Origin: Muricomes sp.
GTDB lineage: Bacteria > Bacillota > Clostridia > Lachnospirales > Lachnospiraceae
DNA: 6,766 bases
Assembly (NCBI GenBank): GCA_020024675.1
Contig: JAHHTM010000064.1
Span: 1 to 6,766 of the forward strand
Direction: 5' to 3'
Shown: piece after piece, positions 1 to 5,620 of the stretch
Layout of the letters: each line of letters opens with the position of its first letter
Numbering within the stretch: position 1 is the first letter of the stretch
The notes under the pieces: generated by a model
The model's database searches: none
What the model was told of the DNA's origin: nothing
What the model saw: the letters and a program-made list of their open reading frames with translations, nothing else
Program-made: the position numbers and the translations under genes

Positions 1-156
1 TCTATAAAAGAACACAGAAAGCAAACAAAAAATATGTCGGTATTGGGAGATTTACTTTATAAAAGCGATAAATTATCCAGAGCTTGCTATAGATGTCCTG
101 CAGAGAAAAAATGCAATTGGACCAAAGAAAAGAAAAATATGACGGTAAAATATTAA
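1..156 (+). CDS. C-terminal fragment of a probable HD-domain hydrolase of the folate operon
   Basis: An open frame enters from the left edge and ends at a TAA at 154-156, giving 51 visible residues and no start in the window. The tail is basic and cysteine-containing: residues 12-27 read MSVLGDLLYKSDKLSR, followed by C29-x2-C32-x5-C38-N-W. From memory, this SDK-x-SR-x-C-x2-C ending is typical of small HD-domain phosphohydrolases that sit between folE and folP in Lachnospiraceae folate operons; the HD motif itself would lie upstream and cannot be seen. The stop codon overlaps the folP Shine-Dalgarno sequence and folP starts 14 bp later, so the two are almost certainly co-transcribed. The coding call is firm because of the frame, its position and the spacing; the product name is tentative. 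A different small metal-binding protein is possible. Confidence 0.55.
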   Translation, partial: SIKEHRKQTKNMSVLGDLLYKSDKLSRACYRCPAEKKCNWTKEKKNMTVKY

Positions 157-170
157 AGGAGAATGTTTAG

Positions 171-986
171 GTGAAAATAGGAAGTAGAGAATTTGATATA
201 GATAACCATACATATATTATGGGAATATTAAATGTGACACCAGATTCGTTTTCAGATGGTGGAAAATATAATTGTTTAGATCATGCCTTTTATCATGCAG
301 AAGAAATGATAAAAGCAGGTGCAGATCTTTTGGATGTTGGAGGAGAGTCAACAAGACCGGGACATATACAAATTACAGAAGAAGAAGAAATAAACAGAGT
401 AGTTCCTGTAATTGAAGGACTGAAAAAAAGGTTTGATATGCCGGTTTCTATAGATTCATATAAGAGTGAAGTTGCTAAAGAAGCGATAAAAGCTGGTGCA
501 GATCTTGTCAATGATATTTGGGGATTGAAATATGATTCCAAAATGGCAACTTTGATAGCAGAAAACGATGTAGCTTGTTGTCTTATGCATAACAGAGAAA
601 AAGCAGAATACAAAAATTATATGCAAGATCTGCTTACAGATCTTAAGGAATGTGTCCATATTGCTAAAAACGCAGGGATAGCGGATGATAAAATTATATT
701 AGATCCAGGAGTTGGATTTGGAAAGACTTATGAAATGAATCTGGAAGTGATAAAAGAACTTGGAAGACTAAAAGAACTTGGATATCCAGTACTGCTAGGA
801 ACATCTAGAAAATCTGTGATTGGTCTTACATTGGATCTTCCGGTAGATCAAAGAGAGGAAGGAACCCTTGTTACTACAGTAATGGGGATTTTAAGCGGAT
901 GTTCTTTTGTACGAGTGCATGACGTTCAGGCAAATAAAAGAGCAGTTTGTATGGCAGAAGCAATTTTACGCAGACATGATTTGTGA
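171..986 (+). CDS. folP: Dihydropteroate synthase
   Basis: FolP condenses 6-hydroxymethyl-7,8-dihydropterin pyrophosphate with p-aminobenzoate to give 7,8-dihydropteroate in the cytoplasm; it is the sulfonamide target. The 271-residue protein has the usual length for this TIM-barrel family, and the signature blocks appear in order: MGILNVTPDSFSDGG at 17-31 (pyrophosphate-binding loop), GADLLDVGGESTRPG at 50-64 (second active-site loop), SIDSYK at 93-98, NDIWG at 114-118, LMHNR at 138-142, LDPGVGFGKT at 177-186 (pterin pocket), GTSRKS at 210-215 and RVHDV at 248-252. The start is GTG at 171, set by AAGGAG at 156-161 with a 9-nt gap. No key residue is visibly missing. It lies between the HD-like gene and folB-folK in one operon. 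The usual HxR of the sixth block appears as LMHNR, with His140 and Arg142 in place. Confidence 0.97.
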   Translation: MKIGSREFDIDNHTYIMGILNVTPDSFSDGGKYNCLDHAFYHAEEMIKAGADLLDVGGESTRPGHIQITEEEEINRVVPVIEGLKKRFDMPVSIDSYKSEVAKEAIKAGADLVNDIWGLKYDSKMATLIAENDVACCLMHNREKAEYKNYMQDLLTDLKECVHIAKNAGIADDKIILDPGVGFGKTYEMNLEVIKELGRLKELGYPVLLGTSRKSVIGLTLDLPVDQREEGTLVTTVMGILSGCSFVRVHDVQANKRAVCMAEAILRRHDL

Positions 987-1024
987 TTTATTGGTACATG
1001 TGATGAAAAAAGGAGTAGATAATT

Positions 1025-1840
1025 ATGGATGAAATCAGAATAAAAGACTTGGAAGTTTTTGCAAATCATGGGGTGTTTCCAGAAGAAAATGCGTTGGGAC
1101 AAAAGTTTCTTGTGTCTGCTGTTCTTTATACTGATACAAGGACGGCCGGAAAATATGACAGATTATCGGAGTCTATCCATTATGGTGAGGTTTCACAGAC
1201 TATCTACAAACATATGAAGGAACATACGTATAAGTTGATAGAACGAGTTGCAGAAGCAATTGCAGAAGAATTGCTTCTTGTGTATTCTGATTATTTAAGA
1301 AAAGTGGAAATAGAAATAAAAAAACCATGGGCACCGATAGGACTTCCATTGGAAACAGTTTCTGTGAAAATAGAAAGAGGATGGCATACGGCATATATTG
1401 CTTTGGGATCTAACATGGGGGACAAAAAGAAATATCTTGATAATGCCGTAAAAATGTTGGAAAACTGTAAAGGATGCCGTGTCGCAAAGGTTTCTTCGTG
1501 GCTCGCTACGGAACCATATGGTGTTATAGATCAGGATGAATTCTTAAATGGATGTTTAAAATTATATACCCTTTATACTCCAGAAGAACTTCTAAAGAAG
1601 TTGAATGAAATCGAAAAGAAAGAGGGAAGAGAAAGAAAAATTCACTGGGGACCTAGGACATTGGATCTTGATATATTATTTTATGATGATATTATATATG
1701 GTTCAGAAGATTTATGTATCCCACATATCGATATGAAAAACAGGGAGTTTGTTTTAAAACCACTTTGTGAGATTGCACCATATCAGCATCATCCTATAAC
1801 AGGAAAAACTGTGAAAGAGATGCTTGAAGAATTACATTAG
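1025..1840 (+). CDS. folBK: Bifunctional dihydroneopterin aldolase / HPPK (FolB-FolK fusion)
   Basis: One 271-residue chain carries two successive folate enzymes. Residues 1-118 are FolB, which cleaves 7,8-dihydroneopterin to 6-hydroxymethyl-dihydropterin and glycolaldehyde: NHGVFPEE at 14-21, with Glu21 aligning with the substrate-binding Glu of S. aureus FolB, HYGEV at 52-56 with the active-site Tyr53, and KKPWAPI at 99-105 with Lys100 as the probable catalytic lysine. Residues 123-271 are FolK, which pyrophosphorylates that product with ATP: YIALGSNMGD at 124-133, TEPYG at 162-166, FLNG at 173-176, and GPRTLDLDILFYD at 209-221 with the two Mg-binding aspartates Asp214 and Asp216, then IPH and FVLKPL. 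The linker is only a few residues long. AGGAG at 1011-1015 lies 9 nt before the ATG, and folP ends 38 bp upstream. The fusion hands product straight to the next domain and then to FolP. Both active sites look intact. Confidence 0.95.
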   Translation: MDEIRIKDLEVFANHGVFPEENALGQKFLVSAVLYTDTRTAGKYDRLSESIHYGEVSQTIYKHMKEHTYKLIERVAEAIAEELLLVYSDYLRKVEIEIKKPWAPIGLPLETVSVKIERGWHTAYIALGSNMGDKKKYLDNAVKMLENCKGCRVAKVSSWLATEPYGVIDQDEFLNGCLKLYTLYTPEELLKKLNEIEKKEGRERKIHWGPRTLDLDILFYDDIIYGSEDLCIPHIDMKNREFVLKPLCEIAPYQHHPITGKTVKEMLEELH

Positions 1841-1887
1841 GTAGTAATGATAATATTAAAGATGCGCGAAAGTTAAAAAATATGGTT

Positions 1888-1938
1888 AAAAGAAGATGCC
1901 ACCATTCAGAATTGAATAGGTGGTATCTTCTTTTTTAT
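1888..1938 (+). terminator. Intrinsic terminator of the folate operon
   Basis: Left arm AGAAGATGCCACC (1891-1903) pairs with GGTGGTATCTTCT (1919-1931) with a single G-U pair, and is extended by AAA (1888-1890) against TTT. Inside, ATTCA (1904-1908) pairs with TGAAT (1913-1917), leaving a 4-nt GAAT loop and one bulged A. The hairpin runs into a T-rich tract at 1928-1937. It sits about 50 bp after the folB-folK stop and separates that operon from the metC-like promoter. Confidence 0.9.
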
Positions 1939-2017
1939 TAATTGGGGAAAATATATAAAAAGGGAATTGATAAATTGTGTATTATTCCTAAAAATCGAAA
2001 AAATATACTATTAAATA
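1939..2017. other. AT-rich spacer upstream of the metC-like promoter
   Basis: This stretch holds no supported gene. It is strongly AT-rich, with A-tracts and T/A runs just upstream of the -35 box (about 1989-2016), which could act as an UP element for RNA polymerase. A loose GGAAT/ATTCC inverted repeat is visible (about 1963-1989) but is too short and too widely spaced to call. Confidence 0.4.
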
Positions 2018-2045
2018 TTGACAATAATATATAGAACTGTATAAT
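2018..2045 (+). promoter_or_regulatory. Sigma-A-type promoter of the C-S lyase / NhaC operon
   Basis: The -35 hexamer TTGACA (2018-2023) and -10 hexamer TATAAT (2040-2045) both match the consensus exactly, separated by 16 bp, with AT-rich DNA upstream. Transcription would be expected to start near 2052. Such a strong core promoter directly upstream of an operator-like palindrome suggests a unit that is held down by a repressor rather than weakly expressed. Confidence 0.88.
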
Positions 2046-2056
2046 ATTAGAATAAC

Positions 2057-2075
2057 TGGTTCAACCACTGAACCA
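2057..2075. promoter_or_regulatory. Candidate GntR/FadR-type operator
   Basis: TGGTTCA (2057-2063) and TGAACCA (2069-2075) form a perfect 7-bp inverted repeat around a 5-bp spacer. Nested in it, TGGT-TCA-ACCA (2057-2067) matches the T-N-G-T-N3-A-C-N-A core bound by the FadR branch of GntR regulators. It lies about +5 to +23 from the predicted start of transcription, where a bound repressor would block promoter escape. The regulator encoded at 4824-5516 is the obvious ligand. The alternative reading is a small 5' hairpin that stabilises the mRNA. The palindrome is seen directly; its regulator is inferred. Confidence 0.65.
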
Positions 2076-2093
2076 TACTACCAAAAATGAGAG

Positions 2094-2099
2094 AAGGAG
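2094..2099 (+). promoter_or_regulatory. Ribosome binding site that fixes the lyase start at 2108
   Basis: AAGGAG lies 8 nt before the ATG at 2108. An in-frame ATG at 2087 has no Shine-Dalgarno sequence before it, and its extension would translate the ribosome binding site itself as REGERE, so the downstream ATG is preferred. Confidence 0.85.
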
Positions 2100-2107
2100 A
2101 AAGGGAA

Positions 2108-3274
2108 ATGACAGACAAACAGGATTTACTGGCATTGACACATGTAGGAGAAAATCCTAAGAATTATATGGGAGCAGTTACCCCACCGATTTTTATGAAT
2201 TCTCTTCATGTATTCGATACGGTAAAGGATTATTTTGATGTGGACATCTTTAATGACCAATTTTATTACGGAAGAGCATCAAATCCAACAGTTACAATTT
2301 TAGAAAAAAAACTTGCTACACTGGAACACGGAAGTAGAGCAGTTGTTTTTTCAGCAGGAATGGCAGCATGTGCGGCTACAATTCTGGCTGTATGTAAGAC
2401 AGGAAGTCATATTATTTGTGTAAGAGAGAGTTATGGACCAGTCCAGCATTTATTGGATGAATTTTTATGTGAGAAGATGAACATAGATGTCACATATGTT
2501 GTTGGAAAAGAAGTAAGAGAATTTGAAGAGGCGATAAGACCAGAAACTGATCTTATTATTCTTGAAAGTCCGTCTACATTAGTGTGTAATGTAGTTGATT
2601 TGAAAGCAGTTGCTGATCTTGCGAAAAAGAATAATATTAAAACATATATTGACAATACATATTCAACTCCAATTTTCCAGAAACCATTGGATTTCGGAAT
2701 TGATATTGTAATGCATACAATGACAAAATACATTGGAGGTCATAGTGATTTAATTGGTGGTGTTTTGATTTCCAAAGATGAAGAGTTCATGAGAAAAATT
2801 ATGGTTCAGAGAGACTGGTTTGGTGGTGTGCTTGGACCAATGGAGGCATGGCTTGCCATCAGAGGACTTCGTACATTAGATGTACGTATGCAGAAACACT
2901 ATGAGACAGGAATGAAAGTGGCAGAATTTCTTGAAAATCATCCGAAGATCAAACGTGTATTTTATACAGGTCTTCCATCCCATCCACAATATGAATTGGC
3001 ACGTAGACAGCAGTCAGGTGAGTGTGGTTTATTAAGTGTGGAAGTAGAAGGAGATGTATCAGCGGTTGAAAGATTTGTTGATAATCTTAAAATCTTTGAA
3101 AAAGGTTGTTCGTGGGGCGGATTTGAAAGTCTGGCAATTGCGTTTACATATAATTGGACAGATGAACAATTAGCTTTTCATGAATTGAATAGAAATATAG
3201 TGCGTTTGCATTGTGGCCTGGAAGGTGCAGAAAATCTGATTGCAGATCTTGAGCAGGCTTTAGATAAAATTTAA
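2108..3274 (+). CDS. MetC-like cystathionine beta-lyase / PLP-dependent C-S lyase
   Basis: This 388-residue cytoplasmic protein belongs to the Cys/Met-metabolism PLP enzyme family (fold type I), which makes or breaks thioether bonds of cystathionine, methionine or cysteine. Key sites (numbered from the ATG at 2108): YYGRASNPT at 53-61 (Tyr and Arg donated to the neighbour's PLP phosphate), SAGMAA at 82-87, active-site Tyr109, Asp182 contacting the PLP ring nitrogen, TKYIGGHSD at 206-214 with Lys207 as the Schiff-base lysine, and RLHCGLE at 366-372 with the carboxylate-binding Arg366. CSWGGFESL at 334-342 and the ESPSTLVC block lacking the usual Asn-Pro resemble E. coli MetC (Ser-Trp-Gly-Gly, ESPGS) more than gamma-synthase or gamma-lyase. 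Cystathionine beta-lyase is therefore the best guess, giving homocysteine, pyruvate and ammonia; cysteine desulfhydrase or lyase action on another thioether is possible. It leads a two-gene operon with an NhaC-family transporter. Confidence 0.85.
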   Translation: MTDKQDLLALTHVGENPKNYMGAVTPPIFMNSLHVFDTVKDYFDVDIFNDQFYYGRASNPTVTILEKKLATLEHGSRAVVFSAGMAACAATILAVCKTGSHIICVRESYGPVQHLLDEFLCEKMNIDVTYVVGKEVREFEEAIRPETDLIILESPSTLVCNVVDLKAVADLAKKNNIKTYIDNTYSTPIFQKPLDFGIDIVMHTMTKYIGGHSDLIGGVLISKDEEFMRKIMVQRDWFGGVLGPMEAWLAIRGLRTLDVRMQKHYETGMKVAEFLENHPKIKRVFYTGLPSHPQYELARRQQSGECGLLSVEVEGDVSAVERFVDNLKIFEKGCSWGGFESLAIAFTYNWTDEQLAFHELNRNIVRLHCGLEGAENLIADLEQALDKI

Positions 3275-3279
3275 TTAAT

Positions 3280-3285
3280 GAGGTG
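3280..3285 (+). promoter_or_regulatory. Ribosome binding site that fixes the transporter start at 3290
   Basis: GAGGTG, six bases complementary to the 16S rRNA 3' end, lies just upstream of the ATG at 3290 (AGG-to-ATG gap of 6 nt). The in-frame ATG at 3278 would overlap this site and has only AT-rich sequence before it. Confidence 0.75.
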
Positions 3286-3289
3286 TGTT

Positions 3290-4765
3290 ATGGAAGAAAA
3301 AAAACAGAAAGAAACAAAAAAACCAAGTCTGCTTTTAGCAATTCTCCCGTTGGCATTTATGTTTGTTACACTATTTAGGGGATTAATGATATTTAAAGTA
3401 GACATAAAAATATTATTACTTATGTGTGCAGCGTTTACAATCTGCATAGCATTATATTTAGGCCATACGTGGCAGGATGTACAAGATGAGATTGTAGATA
3501 AGCTTGCCAAAGCGTTTCCTGCAATTATGATTTTAATCTGTGTAGGTTTGATGATCGGTGCATGGATTGTAAGTGGAACAATTCCGTATCTTGTATATAT
3601 AGGACTTCAGATTATCAGTCCTAAATTTATTATAGTAACATCTTTTCTTGTTACAGTTATTTTATCGGTCAGCACAGGAACATCATGGGGGGCAGCAGGT
3701 ACAGTAGGAGCCGCTTTGATGAGTGTTGCAGCAGGTATGGGAGCACCACTTCCAGCGGTTGCTGGAGCAATTGTAGCAGGAGCATATTTTGGAGATAAAA
3801 TGTCTCCTTTGTCTGATAGTACAAATATGTCTGCGATTGCAACAAATACCAACCTTTATCAGCACATTGGACATATGTTTTATACAACAGTTCCAGGTTT
3901 TATTATCAGTTGTATCGTATATGTTCTTGCAGGTCTTCACTTTGCAAGCAGCGGTGAGATTGGACAGGTTGACACAATTATAGACACACTTTCAAAGTTG
4001 TTTAATCTAAGTATGCCGGTGGGCTTACTTCTTCTGGTTCCTCCAGTTATTGTACTGATTGGTTCGCTTAAGAAGAAACCTACGATTCCGGTCATGATGA
4101 TTTCATCGGCAGTTGCAATTGTAATTGCTATTACAGTTCAGGGATTTTCATTCTCTACTTGCGCAACAAGTATGGTAAGTGGATTTAAGATGGAAATGTT
4201 TGCAAATCCTGCAATTAATTTAGACGGTATAGTGTCTGAGGTGCCTGCACTTCTTCAAAGAGGTGGTATGGCTTCTATGATGAATACAGCTTTAATGGCA
4301 TTTTGTGCATTTGGATTTATTGGTGCACTGACTATTTCAGGAAGTCTTGACATCATTCTTGAAAAAATTATGAAACATATCCATGGTACTGGACAGTTGA
4401 TCACACTTACAGCAGTTCTTGGTGTAATTATTATTCTGGTAATTGGTGAAGCTTCTGTAACATTCCTTATGATAGGTGGCTTGTTCAGATCAGAATATAT
4501 TAAAAGAGGACTGGAAAGCAAAAACCTTTCTAGAACCTTGGAAGACAGCATCACGGTTGTGGAACCACTCGTTCCATGGTCATTGGCAGGTGTATTTATG
4601 ACATCAACACTTGGTGTACCTACAGCACAGTATGCACCATGGGCAGTATTATGTTATACAGGAGTTATTTTTGCAATCATCTGGGGCTTTACAGGATTTG
4701 GAATAGCAAAAATAAAACCAACAAGTGAAAGTTACCAAGAATATCTTGAATTAAACGGAAAATAG
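3290..4765 (+). CDS. NhaC-family Na+/H+ antiporter-like transporter
   Basis: This is a 491-residue integral membrane protein with a short lysine-rich cytoplasmic N-terminus (2-11) and roughly ten to twelve hydrophobic segments. Family signatures are AFPAIMILICVGLMIGAWI at 75-93 followed by SGTIP, STGTSWGAAGTVG at 128-140, AGAYFGDKMSPLSDSTNM at 163-180, and LEDS...PLVPW at 417-430. NhaC members exchange Na+ and H+, but the family also includes malate/lactate-Na+ antiporters (MleN of B. subtilis) and, by genome-context prediction, methionine transporters (MetT). It starts 15 bp after the C-S lyase stop, so the two are co-transcribed. That context favours an amino-acid or product transporter (uptake of a sulfur amino acid, or substrate/product exchange) over simple pH homeostasis. 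The family call is firm; the substrate is inferred. The C-terminal block reads TVVEPLVPW, with Glu425 where a small residue is usual. Confidence 0.88.
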   Translation: MEEKKQKETKKPSLLLAILPLAFMFVTLFRGLMIFKVDIKILLLMCAAFTICIALYLGHTWQDVQDEIVDKLAKAFPAIMILICVGLMIGAWIVSGTIPYLVYIGLQIISPKFIIVTSFLVTVILSVSTGTSWGAAGTVGAALMSVAAGMGAPLPAVAGAIVAGAYFGDKMSPLSDSTNMSAIATNTNLYQHIGHMFYTTVPGFIISCIVYVLAGLHFASSGEIGQVDTIIDTLSKLFNLSMPVGLLLLVPPVIVLIGSLKKKPTIPVMMISSAVAIVIAITVQGFSFSTCATSMVSGFKMEMFANPAINLDGIVSEVPALLQRGGMASMMNTALMAFCAFGFIGALTISGSLDIILEKIMKHIHGTGQLITLTAVLGVIIILVIGEASVTFLMIGGLFRSEYIKRGLESKNLSRTLEDSITVVEPLVPWSLAGVFMTSTLGVPTAQYAPWAVLCYTGVIFAIIWGFTGFGIAKIKPTSESYQEYLELNGK

Positions 4766-4780
4766 GCTGTAAAATATACT

Positions 4781-4817
4781 AAAAAGAGTATCCGAAGAAA
4801 AATCGGATACTCTTTTT
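4781..4817. terminator. Bidirectional intrinsic terminator between convergent genes
   Basis: AAAAAGAGTATCCGA (4781-4795) and TCGGATACTCTTTTT (4803-4817) form a perfect 15-bp stem with a 7-nt loop. The A-run on one arm and T-run on the other give a U-tail in either direction. It lies 15 bp after the transporter stop and 6 bp beyond the regulator stop, so it can end both convergent transcripts. Confidence 0.93.
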
Positions 4818-4823
4818 GAGTTT

Positions 4824-5516
4824 CTAGATATTAGAAAATTGAAATCCATATTCATCAATTTCTTCAATTAAGGAAGAAGCAACATCTAAATTACATTTTA
4901 GAATTGCTTCTGCAAGTTGAAGATGTTGTGGAACAGTCTTAAGCCAGATTGTATCATTTCCGCTTTCTGAAGATTCCTGAAGTACAAAGCGATTTTCACG
5001 TATCTTAGTGACCAGTTGAAAGACGGCACTGTTTTTTCCGGATTCATAAAGAGTACTGTGAAAATCATGATCTAGAACATGACTGTAAATGCCGTTGTCA
5101 GAAAGCTTTACCATTTCTGATGCTATAGAAAGCATTTTGTTTTTTTCAACCACACTGGCACGATTGATTGCATTTTTTACAGCTTGCTGATCTAGAAGAA
5201 TTTGAAGCTCTTGAATCTCCTGGATGGTGCAATTATGTAAACGGATAGAAAAAGTACTGTTTTCACCATAAGGGTTTTTAATAAAAACGCCAAGTCCGGT
5301 TCTTACTTCGATCAAATCTCGGTCTTCGAGAATTCGTAAAGCCTCACGAACGGAATTACGACTTGCTTGAAGCATGGCTGACATGTCTCTTTCAGAAGGT
5401 AGTTTATCGCCAGGCTGCAGACCATTCATTTGAATATAACTGTATATTGAATTAGAAATCTTAAGAGAAAGAGATTTTTTCTCTACAGGCTTCAGTGAAT
5501 ATTTTGTATCTGACAT
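4824..5516 (-). CDS. GntR-family transcriptional regulator, FCD (FadR-like) subfamily
   Basis: This 230-residue DNA-binding protein has an N-terminal winged helix-turn-helix at about 15-80 (GDKLPSERDMSAML at 36-49, SRNSVREALRILEDRDLIE at 52-70, then the TGLGVFI wing). Arg43, Arg53 and Arg57 sit where FadR-type proteins contact TGGT-N3-ACCA sites. Residues about 97-225 form the all-helical FCD ligand domain, with Asp149-x-x-Phe-His153 and His198 of the usual metal/ligand site. The last His of that site, expected near 220, appears to be Ile220. The start is the ATG at 5516, because AAAAGGAG (5522-5529) lies 5 nt before it; an upstream in-frame ATG at 5543 would sit only about 6 nt from the predicted transcription start without a ribosome site. 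It is convergent with the lyase-transporter operon and probably controls it. The effector cannot be read from sequence. Confidence 0.92.
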   Translation of the reverse strand: MSDTKYSLKPVEKKSLSLKISNSIYSYIQMNGLQPGDKLPSERDMSAMLQASRNSVREALRILEDRDLIEVRTGLGVFIKNPYGENSTFSIRLHNCTIQEIQELQILLDQQAVKNAINRASVVEKNKMLSIASEMVKLSDNGIYSHVLDHDFHSTLYESGKNSAVFQLVTKIRENRFVLQESSESGNDTIWLKTVPQHLQLAEAILKCNLDVASSLIEEIDEYGFQFSNI

Positions 5517-5521
5517 TTTGT

Positions 5522-5529
5522 CTCCTTTT
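5522..5529 (-). promoter_or_regulatory. Ribosome binding site that fixes the GntR start at 5516
   Basis: On the minus strand AAAAGGAG precedes ATG (5516-5514) with a 5-nt gap. It lies inside the longer reading frame that begins at 5543, which argues against that upstream start. Confidence 0.85.
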
Positions 5530-5555
5530 CGTAAAAATAACATAAATACATAACC

Positions 5556-5584
5556 ATTATAGGCATAAAGATAAGACTAGTCAA
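5556..5584 (-). promoter_or_regulatory. Sigma-A-type promoter of the GntR regulator
   Basis: On the minus strand, TTGACT (5584-5579) and TATAAT (5561-5556) are separated by 17 bp. Transcription would start near 5549, giving a leader of about 33 nt. TATAATGGTTA places one TGGT half-site over the -10 end (plus-strand ACCA-like AACCAT at 5552-5557), but the second half of the FadR-type site is absent, so autoregulation is only weakly suggested. No hairpin terminator is evident between the aroA stop and this promoter, so read-through from aroA may add to expression. Confidence 0.8.
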
Positions 5585-5620
5585 GAAAATGAAAATATAC
5601 ATGGCAAAAGAAAAGATAAA

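Noticed and set aside
316..507. Repeated GGTGCAGATCTT in folP (around 318 and 495).
   Set aside because: Both copies encode the conserved AGADL turn in two barrel repeats of dihydropteroate synthase; this is protein-family structure, not a DNA repeat.
293..613. Antisense open frames over folP, folBK, the lyase, the transporter and aroA.
   Set aside because: They lack ribosome sites, have no recognisable motifs and mirror strongly supported genes on the opposite strand.
1911..1931. Sequence resembling the T-box antiterminator element (AGGTGGTAT against AGGGTGGTACC).
   Set aside because: It forms the 3' arm of the folate-operon terminator, is not followed by a second terminator arm, and the downstream transcript starts more than 100 bp later, so no T-box leader is possible here.
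1963..1989. GGAAT/ATTCC inverted repeat in the spacer as an operator.
   Set aside because: Five-base arms with a gap of more than 15 bases in AT-rich DNA are expected by chance.
1968..2003. Possible second promoter upstream of the lyase beginning with TTGATA at 1968.
   Set aside because: No acceptable -10 hexamer lies at the right spacing, whereas the promoter at 2018-2045 matches the consensus exactly.
5549..5561. TGGTTA next to the GntR -10 box as an autoregulatory operator.
   Set aside because: Only one half of the TGGT-N3-ACCA site is present; the expected ACCA half reads GTAT, so it is too weak to list as an operator.
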